From the NCBI GenBank assembly GCA_913053665.1, contig CAJXGR010000205.1, positions 1-6,210 on the forward strand: 6,210 nt of DNA, written 5' to 3'. The notes under the pieces were generated by a model that ran no database searches, was not told the DNA's origin, and worked only from the letters and a program-made list of their open reading frames with translations. Position numbers and translations under genes: made by a program. Source of the stretch: an uncultured Spirochaetia bacterium (lineage in GTDB: Bacteria > Spirochaetota > UBA6919). Of this stretch, positions 1 to 5,697 are shown one piece after another (position 1 is the first letter of the stretch; each line of letters begins with the position of its first letter).

Positions 1-40
1 GAGAGTTAGCTATTTTAACTTATTCCGAACTCATCTTAAT

Positions 41-1516
41 TTAGATAAGTAATAAAAAACAAAGTTCTTTTATTGTGTAGAAAACTAAAAATGTGGTTAA
101 CAGTACGGTGGGCAACAAGAGGATTTTGATCCACCAGAATGGGGTTTTTCCCCGGCGGACACGAATGATCAGCCCTCCAAATGAAAATACTAACAATAGA
201 AAAAATGTACCCGCATAATAGGATATTTTCTCAACAAAATAGACATCAAAAATAGGCGATCGATATTTATCATCCAGCCCAGAATTGGATAGATCAATGA
301 GATCGAAAATGGAGACGATAGAAGCATTATTAATCGTTTTGTTTAATGAGATGAGTTGTTTTATCTTAAGGGGCCCGGAAAGTTTAAGAATACCGCCATT
401 TTTGTGATCCGGAATGAATCGCGCCGGGAATCGATTCCCTTTGTCACGGGATAAATTCTGCCACTCGTTCACAATGATATGATTGCCTTCCAGACGCCCG
501 TATGGGATATAATAGGCCGGCGGAGGCTCCAGATTTGTTATCAAGTTTGAGAGAACAATAATATCCTTAAAATATATGCTTTTTTTATATCGTGTCATTT
601 CGCTAATTAAAATGAGTATCTCATCACCCAGGGCGTAGAATCCTTTCTTACTACGAAATTGAGGCTTTTTATCGATGATATAAAGATTTATTTTGTTATA
701 TAAAGCTTTGACTATTTTAGCATCCCCAAGAAAGATGAAATCCTTCAAATTGTTTTGCTTGAGCTTATTATCAATCAACTTGTTCTTTGGGTAGAGCTTC
801 TTAAGATTTTTAAGATATTCTATATATTCTACTTTTGTACAAGATCTATTTCTTAATCCTTTATCACCCACTGATAACAGTGATTTCACTTCATCCTTTT
901 CATGAGTTTTGGATGTCTTGTTTCTGGATTTTTTCATGTTCAACCGAAGTGGTTTTCTGCTCTCAATTCTGGCTAAATCGGTGAGAACTATCTGCAAAAA
1001 GGACTTTAATTCACTATTCAATAAGTTCTTATCCAATAAATCAATGGCTTTTGCATATCTCTTGGATTGGATTTCACTCGTAATTTTAGGGAGTTCCATG
1101 CGTGTCTTTTCGTTGGATTTTCTGTCTAATTCGTAATTGATGGCCAGCTGTTCAAAGGAAGTTTTGGGTAAATGTTTTTTGGGCAATGTGACTTCCTGAA
1201 GATAGAAGTTCCCTGAAAGTATGAGTAAGCTGATAAACCATATAAAGAGTGCGGGTAAGCCAGGACTTAAGGAAAAGTAATTGGATAGATTTTTATTATA
1301 TACAGGTTTCCCTTTTCGATATAAAAATACAGCATAAAACAGGAATATGGAAGCTAAAATACTATGGGGCATGTAATAGACCCCATGAGTTATCACATTG
1401 TTTAGGGATATAAGATCATAAGAACATCGGTTGTAGTAGCCTATGGATAGACCTGTAAAGAAAAGTAGAGAAAGTACAAATAATAATATTAACCGGGTGA
1501 ATATATAGATGATCAT
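41..1516 (-). CDS. LptF/LptG-like multi-pass membrane protein with an enlarged soluble domain (tentative)
   Basis: This 491-residue membrane protein is not firmly recognised. Hydrophobic segments lie at about residues 3-27, 47-66, 87-106, 434-453 and 462-484, with a long hydrophilic region (about 107-433) between the first three and the last two. Three helices, an extracytoplasmic domain and a C-terminal helix bundle is the plan of LptF/LptG (YjgP/YjgQ) permeases, which pass lipopolysaccharide from the inner membrane to the Lpt bridge. The stretch at about 335-395 (YYIPYGRLEGNHIIVNEW and on) fits the beta-rich jellyroll of that family. Oddities are a soluble region roughly twice the usual size, with a Lys/Arg-rich part at about 185-260, and only two clear C-terminal helices instead of three. 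The ATG overlaps the stop of the upstream gene as ATGA, and AAAGGAAAGGG lies just ahead of it, so the pair is probably cotranscribed and translationally coupled. It could instead be an unrelated, lineage-specific membrane protein. Confidence 0.75.
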   Translation of the reverse strand: MIIYIFTRLILLFVLSLLFFTGLSIGYYNRCSYDLISLNNVITHGVYYMPHSILASIFLFYAVFLYRKGKPVYNKNLSNYFSLSPGLPALFIWFISLLILSGNFYLQEVTLPKKHLPKTSFEQLAINYELDRKSNEKTRMELPKITSEIQSKRYAKAIDLLDKNLLNSELKSFLQIVLTDLARIESRKPLRLNMKKSRNKTSKTHEKDEVKSLLSVGDKGLRNRSCTKVEYIEYLKNLKKLYPKNKLIDNKLKQNNLKDFIFLGDAKIVKALYNKINLYIIDKKPQFRSKKGFYALGDEILILISEMTRYKKSIYFKDIIVLSNLITNLEPPPAYYIPYGRLEGNHIIVNEWQNLSRDKGNRFPARFIPDHKNGGILKLSGPLKIKQLISLNKTINNASIVSIFDLIDLSNSGLDDKYRSPIFDVYFVEKISYYAGTFFLLLVFSFGGLIIRVRRGKTPFWWIKILLLPTVLLTTFLVFYTIKELCFLLLI

Positions 1517-2640
1517 CCCTTTCCTTTGCTCTTGGGTAGTAATTGGATTTTTTTGTATCTTAAAAAGGCCAATAAAAAGAATGGCAATGCGATTGCTAAA
1601 AACAATAAGCCAGAAAGCATCTCATTTGGAAGAAAAAGAAAAGTGCTTGTGAGGGAATCCATTAGACTTTGAGAGTTCAAGTGATAATGAATGAGTCCAA
1701 ATACCAAAAGAAAGCCTAAAACACTCGATGTGAATAAATTAACAAATGGCAGGCTCCTGGTATTCATCAAGATTCCAATCGATCCAAAAACTAAAACAGT
1801 CCCCAGTATTTCAGCGAAAAAATTAAAGACCGTTTTCCAGGAGTCCATTGAGACCTTTTCACTTGTCACAAAGTCATAAACTTGTTGCGTTTGGCTTTTT
1901 ATATGGTTTTTATAAGGATTTAGAGGAAAATAAGGGGAAACCCTCTGGATAATGTTTTGCAGCTTTTTGGAGTGATCCAATGAAAGTTTCTCGACATACA
2001 TGCGCTTCAATAATTGACTCATATCCAGACTGACAGGCATTCCTTTTGGACCCAATTCATTTTGCCCTATGACTTTCACATCGTTCAACTTTATTTGCCT
2101 TTTATTTTTATCGAATACACCTTCTGGAACATAATACAGTGGTTTATTCTGATCTTTTGAGGCAATTAAAAGATTACGAAAAACACTCTTGTCTTTAGCG
2201 TATAGAGAATAAAATAATGTGGTGCCATTAATATTCAGGACTTTTGAAGACTCGTAGACTTTATCCATAAAGTTTTTGGGGCTTTGTTTCCTGTCAGGAT
2301 CAGGGGGTATGGGTGTAAAGCTGATAAACAGGCCTGTTAAAAGAAGACTCCAAAGAATAGTGAAAAGAAAACCTTTCCAGAAGGTTAAAGTGATTTTTAA
2401 ATGGACAGTATTCAAAAAAAACAATATGGCTAAATAAAGTGTTGTAAAATAGATCACTGCGGGGTATTCCAATAAATCTTCTACATACTTTTGAGGGATT
2501 TCACCTAATTTGCTGATTTTGTAGGATTCTAGTATGTATTTTTTTGTTAGATCGGTTCTGGAAAATAAAAAGAGTGTTCCGGTTATAGTAATCAAGAGAC
2601 TGACAAAGATGATTAAAAACCTTAGATTTGCCTTTAGCAT
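1513..2640 (-). CDS. LptF/LptG-like permease-family membrane protein (tentative)
   Basis: This is the first gene of the leftward pair. From the ATG at 2640 it encodes 375 residues; an in-frame GTG at 2649 would add three, but GTGAG sits just ahead of the ATG, so I prefer the ATG. Counted from the GTG, hydrophobic segments lie at about 10-30, 64-82, 91-111, 279-296, 304-321 and 343-364, three before and three after a hydrophilic domain of about 165 residues. This matches the topology and length of LptF/LptG lipopolysaccharide export permeases, whose central domain is a periplasmic jellyroll. The alternating pattern in NGTTLFYSLYAKDKSVF and IKLNDVKVIG is compatible with such strands. The tail is basic (KSKGKG). 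Overlap with a second protein of the same plan recalls lptF-lptG pairs. Similarity is by architecture rather than by a diagnostic motif, so the family call is tentative although the gene is secure. Confidence 0.78.
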   Translation of the reverse strand: MLKANLRFLIIFVSLLITITGTLFLFSRTDLTKKYILESYKISKLGEIPQKYVEDLLEYPAVIYFTTLYLAILFFLNTVHLKITLTFWKGFLFTILWSLLLTGLFISFTPIPPDPDRKQSPKNFMDKVYESSKVLNINGTTLFYSLYAKDKSVFRNLLIASKDQNKPLYYVPEGVFDKNKRQIKLNDVKVIGQNELGPKGMPVSLDMSQLLKRMYVEKLSLDHSKKLQNIIQRVSPYFPLNPYKNHIKSQTQQVYDFVTSEKVSMDSWKTVFNFFAEILGTVLVFGSIGILMNTRSLPFVNLFTSSVLGFLLVFGLIHYHLNSQSLMDSLTSTFLFLPNEMLSGLLFLAIALPFFLLAFLRYKKIQLLPKSKGKG

Positions 2641-2823
2641 GACGCTCACTTACAGAAACTTTATTAAGAGCAGGATCGGAAAATCCGGGGGGAGAATTTA
2701 ACGTGACGAGGGATTAAACAATAATTTATCACTAAATAAAGGGTTTCCTGGCTCTCCAGGATCAATAAAAAAAGTTGATATGGAAAAACATGGCTTGGAT
2801 TTATAAGTAGATGTGTTTAATAA

Positions 2824-2829
2824 TATAAT
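2824..2829 (+). promoter_or_regulatory. Candidate -10 box for the HNH gene
   Basis: A perfect TATAAT lies about 118 bases ahead of the HNH gene. The best -35 at 17-base spacing is TTATAA (2801-2806), a weak match. If used, the transcript would begin near 2836 and carry the GAGAGAGT/ACTCTCTC hairpin at its extreme 5' end, which could stabilise the mRNA. In an AT-rich spacer a TATAAT can arise by chance, so support is modest. Confidence 0.25.
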
Positions 2830-2830
2830 C

Positions 2831-2857
2831 AAAAAAAGAGAGAGTTTTAACTCTCTC
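2831..2857 (-). terminator. Hairpin plus T-run, intrinsic terminator on the minus strand
   Basis: GAGAGAGT (2838-2845) and ACTCTCTC (2850-2857) form a perfect 8-bp stem with a 4-base loop. On the minus strand the hairpin is followed directly by seven T (complement of 2831-2837), the form of a Rho-independent terminator; on the plus strand no T-run follows. No established minus-strand gene lies upstream of it. It would end only a short transcript antisense to the start of the HNH gene, or one holding the 21-codon frame at 2860-2925. It may instead act as a 5' hairpin of the HNH mRNA. Confidence 0.45.
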
Positions 2858-2946
2858 AATTAGAATGAAGTCAATAAATTATTGATTGCCTCATAACCAA
2901 AGAGATGGAATAAAAACCTATCCATAGACTCCTAAAGGTTATCAGG

Positions 2947-3465
2947 ATGGATACCATGAACGTACTGCTTCTAAACAACACATACGAGCCGGTTAAAGTG
3001 ATTTCCTGGCAAAAGGCTATCATTCTCCACTTTAAAGAAAAAGTGGACATTATTGAAGTCTATGAGGATTTTGAAATCCATTCAGAAAAACTGGCTCTCA
3101 ATGTGCCGGCCGTCGTTCGACTTCATTACTACGTGAACATCCATAAACATCTAAACTTAAGGTTATCTAAAGAAAATATCTTCTATCGTGATAACTACAC
3201 CTGTGCCTATTGCGGGAAAAGACTTCCCAAGGATCAACTCACCTTGGACCACGTGATCCCATTATCCAAAGGAGGGAAAAAGGCCTGGAACAACATTGTT
3301 GCGGCCTGCAATAGCTGTAATAATAAAAAGGGGAATCATTTACCGGAACACAGTCATTTCAGGCCTATGAAAAAACCCTTTGAGCCCTCTGTGAAAAGTT
3401 ATTTGAGCTTTTTTATCAAAGTCCAAAGGATTCCGGATCAGTGGAAGGATTATCTGCCGTCCTAG
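2947..3465 (+). CDS. HNH endonuclease family protein
   Basis: This is a complete 172-residue HNH (beta-beta-alpha metal) nuclease. The N-terminal part (VLLLNNTYEPVKVISWQKAI, residues 7-26) is the conserved opening of a widespread small chromosomal HNH family whose cellular role is not well established. The catalytic module follows: the zinc-ribbon pair C86-x2-C89 (CAYC), D101-H102 in LDHVIPLSKGG with the general-base histidine, N115/N116 in WNNIV, and the second pair C121-x2-C124 in CNSCNNKKG. Metal-site and active-site residues are therefore all present. The family normally starts at MNVLLLN, so Met4 (ATG at 2956) may be the true start. AAAGG at 2934-2938, eight bases ahead of the 2947 ATG, supports the longer form. 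The gene stands alone between two sizeable gaps. Its base composition is clearly richer in G+C than the apeA gene downstream, so it likely belongs to the host backbone. Confidence 0.93.
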   Translation: MDTMNVLLLNNTYEPVKVISWQKAIILHFKEKVDIIEVYEDFEIHSEKLALNVPAVVRLHYYVNIHKHLNLRLSKENIFYRDNYTCAYCGKRLPKDQLTLDHVIPLSKGGKKAWNNIVAACNSCNNKKGNHLPEHSHFRPMKKPFEPSVKSYLSFFIKVQRIPDQWKDYLPS

Positions 3466-3598
3466 AGAAGGATAAACACATAGGTCTATCCCTATCTTAA
3501 GATATTTACCACTGTCAAGGAATTAAGGAATATTTGCTCATAGCAATCACTGTCCAGTAGACTTGTTAATCGGTAATGAGCAGGGGTTCCAGGAAATC

Positions 3599-3626
3599 TT
3601 GACATCTGTGAAAAACTCATTATCTT
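3599..3626 (+). promoter_or_regulatory. Candidate sigma-70-type promoter of apeA-yoeB
   Basis: A perfect TTGACA (3599-3604) is followed after 16 bases by TATCTT (3621-3626), which matches four of six TATAAT positions. Transcription would start near 3633, giving a leader of about 160 bases that begins almost exactly at the nested inverted repeat. It is the best promoter match I found in the window and points at apeA and, by overlap, yoeB. Confidence 0.5.
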
Positions 3627-3639
3627 TTATATATTGTAG

Positions 3640-3710
3640 TCAGAACATATGAGATAATTAGTTGTGACAGGTAAATTATCTCTCTTTAAAAAGTTAAACA
3701 TTTGTTCTGA
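3640..3710 (+). repeat. Nested inverted repeats in the apeA leader
   Basis: Two perfect inverted repeats are nested. The outer arms are TCAGAACA (3640-3647) and TGTTCTGA (3703-3710). The inner arms are GAGATAATT (3651-3659) and AATTATCTC (3674-3682), around a 14-base loop. In RNA they would form a 71-base element: an 8-bp lower stem, an asymmetric internal loop (3 and 20 bases) and a 9-bp upper stem. It sits just downstream of the candidate promoter and has no T-run after it, so it is not a standard terminator. It could be a structured leader, a protein-binding operator or an RNase-sensitive element. The function is unknown. Confidence 0.6.
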
Positions 3711-3795
3711 AGATATTTAACCTATGCGTAATTTAGTTAAAAAATAGATTTATTACTAATTTTATGGAAATTATCCCGATGTAAGGTGCTAATTT

Positions 3796-5220
3796 ATGAA
3801 TGAATTGGAATATATGGGTGTATGGTGGCTTCCAGAGAATCCTGACGAGAAAATAGAGGGAATCCTTAAATTTTCCCGTTCTGAAGAGGGCACACTAAAA
3901 CTATTTAGTTCTTTTAGCAAAAGTAGTGATACAAATAAGTTGATGGATGAAGTGAACATTATATTAGGTTTTTCAATTTCTCCTGAAGTAGGAGATATTA
4001 CTTTATATAATTGTTTTGAAAAATCCAAACATTTTTCTATGAGTCTTACTAAGCCAAATTCGACTTTTGTTATTAATCAAGTTATGGTAGGAACTCATTT
4101 TCAGACTGAAAAAGATATTCAGTTTAAAAATATATCGGTTGATTTCCCCCATTTGGCTGAATGGGTAGGCGTATCAGGATTTGATATTGAGCGAAATCAT
4201 GAAGAGTATAAAGCTAAAGTTGAATTTAAATTGCCTGAGACAATCAATTGTGGTAAGATAAATAAAGAATATAAAATTGAAATAGCTTTTCGTTCCTATT
4301 CTGAAAGCTTTATTGTACAGACAGATGCTTCTATTGAACAGGAAACTTATTTTTACATTGAGGCAGATAGTGAAAAACCACTTGATGACTTTCAAAGAAT
4401 TATTTACTACTTGGGTACATTTTTAAGTTTAGCTTTTGAAAAACCTGTACATCGTCAAGCTCTTAAAGGAAAGACAATAACAGGAGATTGGGTTAAAGTT
4501 TATTCCCGGTTTATAGATGACTATGATTATAGTAAAAGATTAGACAATTATGATATGCGTTTTACCTATGATGACATAAAAGATAAAGATTCTATAACAA
4601 AATGGTTTGACAGGCTTGATATTTTAGAACCAGTTTATAATTTGTATGCTACGATTTTATCCAAGTCGACTCGCTTTATGGAGCATCGATTTTTAAATCT
4701 TGTTCAGGCATTAGAAGCTTATCATCGGTTTACACAAAATAACGAGGAATTAGAAGGGAAAAATATTAATATAAAAAAAGAGATATTAAAAAATACTCCT
4801 GATAAATATAAGGAATGGTTAAAAGAAAAGCTTTCCTATTCTCATGAGCTTTCATTACGACAGAGACTTAACGACATTTATGATAAATATTCAGATATTT
4901 TATCAGATTTTACAGATAAAAAGAAGTTCATTAATCAGGTTGTTACGACTAGAAACTATCACACTCACTTTGACAAAAAACTGAAAGATGAAGCTGCGAC
5001 TGGGAAAAAATTATATGATCTTAATGAAGAGCTAAAAAGAATAGTTAATTTATGCTTATTTGAAGAAATAGGCTTTGACCCAGAAGAGCTGAGAGCTATT
5101 TTTTCTGACACAAGCAATTATCTCCTTAAAAACCCAACAATGAAGAAAAGACTTTTGGATGCTAAAAAGCATAGTGACACTATTTCTTCTGAGGTAGTTC
5201 GTGAAAAGCTTAGAATTTGA
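3796..5220 (+). CDS. apeA: ApeA-type anti-phage HEPN ribonuclease with a YefM-like C-terminal tail
   Basis: This 474-residue protein resembles ApeA, a single-gene abortive-infection defence protein with an Apea-like HEPN RNase domain. The N-terminus (MGVWWLPENPDEKIEGILKF, residues 7-26) has the GxWWLP...GxL pattern of the ApeA N-terminal domain. A beta-rich region runs to about 195. The helical part that follows includes FLNLVQALEAYHR (299-311) and the HEPN catalytic motif R386-N-Y-H-T-H391 (R-x4-H), both typical of the family. The HEPN fold appears to end near FEEIGFDPEELRAIF (422-436). After it, residues 437-474 match the toxin-binding tail of YefM antitoxins. AAGGTG seven bases ahead of ATG 3796 supports the start. 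Its last 20 bases overlap yoeB. The gene is markedly AT-rich (15 G/C of 60 in 4261-4320), unlike its HNH and Uma2 neighbours, which suggests horizontal transfer. The ApeA call is firm; the trigger and RNA target are unknown. Confidence 0.9.
   Translation: MNELEYMGVWWLPENPDEKIEGILKFSRSEEGTLKLFSSFSKSSDTNKLMDEVNIILGFSISPEVGDITLYNCFEKSKHFSMSLTKPNSTFVINQVMVGTHFQTEKDIQFKNISVDFPHLAEWVGVSGFDIERNHEEYKAKVEFKLPETINCGKINKEYKIEIAFRSYSESFIVQTDASIEQETYFYIEADSEKPLDDFQRIIYYLGTFLSLAFEKPVHRQALKGKTITGDWVKVYSRFIDDYDYSKRLDNYDMRFTYDDIKDKDSITKWFDRLDILEPVYNLYATILSKSTRFMEHRFLNLVQALEAYHRFTQNNEELEGKNINIKKEILKNTPDKYKEWLKEKLSYSHELSLRQRLNDIYDKYSDILSDFTDKKKFINQVVTTRNYHTHFDKKLKDEAATGKKLYDLNEELKRIVNLCLFEEIGFDPEELRAIFSDTSNYLLKNPTMKKRLLDAKKHSDTISSEVVREKLRI
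5104..5217 (+). other. YefM-like toxin-neutralising tail encoded at the 3' end of apeA
   Basis: Residues 437-474 of the ApeA protein lie beyond the expected end of the HEPN domain. They contain YLLKNPTMKKRLLD (442-455), which aligns without gaps to YLLRSPANARRLMD of E. coli YefM (sequence from memory), with identities Y, L, L, P, R, L and D plus conservative K/R and L/M changes. In YefM this C-terminal region wraps around YoeB and blocks its active site. Here it stands directly before yoeB, as in a normal yefM-yoeB operon, but the N-terminal DNA-binding part of YefM is absent. From residue 361 to M449 there is no in-frame ATG, GTG or TTG, so the tail should be made only as part of ApeA. The neutralising role is an inference. 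Confidence 0.7.
5191..5194 (+). promoter_or_regulatory. Ribosome-binding site of yoeB inside apeA
   Basis: GAGG lies six bases ahead of the GTG at 5201, inside the apeA reading frame. It decides the GTG start of yoeB, since no ATG occurs at the corresponding N-terminus, and it means toxin translation is tied to ribosomes finishing apeA. Confidence 0.6.
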
Positions 5221-5461
5221 TAAATCAGGCTTTGAGGATTTAAAAGAGTGGGTTGACACTGATAGAAAAAAAGCATCAAAAATTATGAAACTAATTATAG
5301 AAAGCCAAAAAACTCCTTTTGATGGAACAGGTAAACCTGAAGCGTTAAAATATGAATTGTCAGGATGTTGGTCAAGAGAAATTGATCAAAAGAACCGTCT
5401 GATTTATCAAGTTTTAGAAGAGAAAATTGTAATCATCTCCTGTAAGGGACATTATGATTAA
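5201..5461 (+). CDS. yoeB: YoeB/Txe-family mRNA interferase toxin
   Basis: This 86-residue protein of the RelE superfamily is close to E. coli YoeB (84 residues) over its full length. Members bind the ribosome and cleave mRNA in the A site, stopping translation. Family landmarks are TPFDGTGKPEALKYELSG (38-55), WSREI (57-61) and KNRLIYQV (64-71), and the C-terminus is GHYD. The catalytic residues of E. coli YoeB (E46, R65, H83, Y84) correspond to E47, R66, H84 and Y85 here, so the toxin looks active. It starts at GTG 5201, with GAGG six bases upstream, and overlaps the end of apeA by 20 bases in another frame, so it should be cotranscribed and coupled. No separate YefM antitoxin gene precedes or follows it within the window; the only antitoxin-like sequence is the tail of ApeA. 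No clear terminator follows. Confidence 0.93.
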   Translation: MKSLEFDKSGFEDLKEWVDTDRKKASKIMKLIIESQKTPFDGTGKPEALKYELSGCWSREIDQKNRLIYQVLEEKIVIISCKGHYD

Positions 5462-5480
5462 AGATTTTAGAAAGATTTTA
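5460..5480 (+). repeat. Short tandem repeat just after yoeB
   Basis: AAAGATTTTA occurs twice, at 5460-5469 and 5471-5480, separated by one base, starting at the yoeB stop codon. It is an 11-base-period pair of AT-rich units. It may be simple slippage, a protein-binding site or the scar of a recombination edge. Nothing in it gives a function. Confidence 0.5.
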
Positions 5481-5697
5481 TGCTAGGGATTGGATTGAAA
5501 ATAAGTTTTATGGGAAGCTTAAGAGCTTTGCCTTGTATCTTTAAGAGAGATTATGTTTTGGAAGATGTGGATCCAGATAGATGTTACTAGCCCATTCACT
5601 AGTGTTAAAAGTTTTTGAATAATTCGTGTCCTGACCCATGGGGAAATAGCCAATTTCTTTATTGACTAAATAATCATTCTATATTACCTTCCTGGTT
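5462..5697. other. Non-coding gap between yoeB and the Uma2 gene
   Basis: This 236-base spacer has no coding signal I can support. It holds the end of the AAAGATTTTA repeat, a near-palindrome AAGCTTAAGAGCTT (about 5516-5529), short ACTAG/CTAGT arms near 5585-5602 and the palindrome CCCATGGG (5635-5642). No T-run terminator or convincing promoter was seen. The composition change between yoeB and the Uma2 gene falls somewhere here, so it may contain the right edge of a transferred apeA-yoeB block. Confidence 0.5.

Larger units (their letters stand above)
2641..2946. other. Divergent intergenic region, no confident gene
   Basis: This spacer separates the leftward membrane-protein pair from the rightward HNH gene and should hold promoters for both. 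Visible items are a TCCTGG-CTCT-CCAGGA hairpin (2746-2761), a perfect TATAAT (2824-2829, plus), a run of seven A with an adjoining hairpin (2831-2857) and a 21-codon minus-strand frame (2860-2925). No convincing -35/-10 pair for the leftward operon was found. Confidence 0.5.
3466..3795. other. Non-coding gap and apeA leader region
   Basis: This is a 330-base gap without a gene. It holds a 12-base palindrome TATCTTAAGATA (3493-3504) just after the HNH stop, a strong -35 with a fair -10 (3599-3626), nested inverted repeats (3640-3710) and the apeA ribosome-binding site AAGGTG (3783-3788). I saw no intrinsic terminator with a T-run for the HNH gene, and no remnant of a YefM N-terminal DNA-binding domain in the parts of the plus strand I translated. 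Confidence 0.6.

Noticed and set aside
1..40. Possible start of another leftward gene downstream of the membrane-protein pair
   Set aside because: Only 40 bases are available. The ATG seen on the minus strand closes after four codons, and no terminator is visible.
909..1136. Plus-strand 75-codon frame inside the leftward membrane-protein gene
   Set aside because: It lies wholly opposite a long, well-formed coding frame and shows no domain or ribosome-binding signal.
2746..2761. TCCTGG-CTCT-CCAGGA hairpin as a terminator or operator
   Set aside because: It has a six-base stem with no T-run on either strand and no second copy, so it is noted only as part of the spacer.
3480..3504. ATAGG/CCTAT arms and TATCTTAAGATA palindrome as the HNH gene terminator
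   Set aside because: The stems are short and AT-rich, and no T-run follows.
5056..5259. Minus-strand 67-codon frame across the apeA-yoeB overlap, considered as a possible hidden antitoxin
   Set aside because: Its translation has no antitoxin-like pattern, and both strands here are explained by apeA and yoeB.
5615..5642. TTCGTGTCCTGACCCATGGGG, considered as an end of a REP-type or insertion element
   Set aside because: It looked loosely familiar, but there is no second copy or matching inverted end in the window and no transposase.
5662..5687. TTGACT with TATATT/TATTAC as a promoter for the Uma2-family gene
   Set aside because: The spacers are only 12 and 14 bases, too short for a standard promoter.
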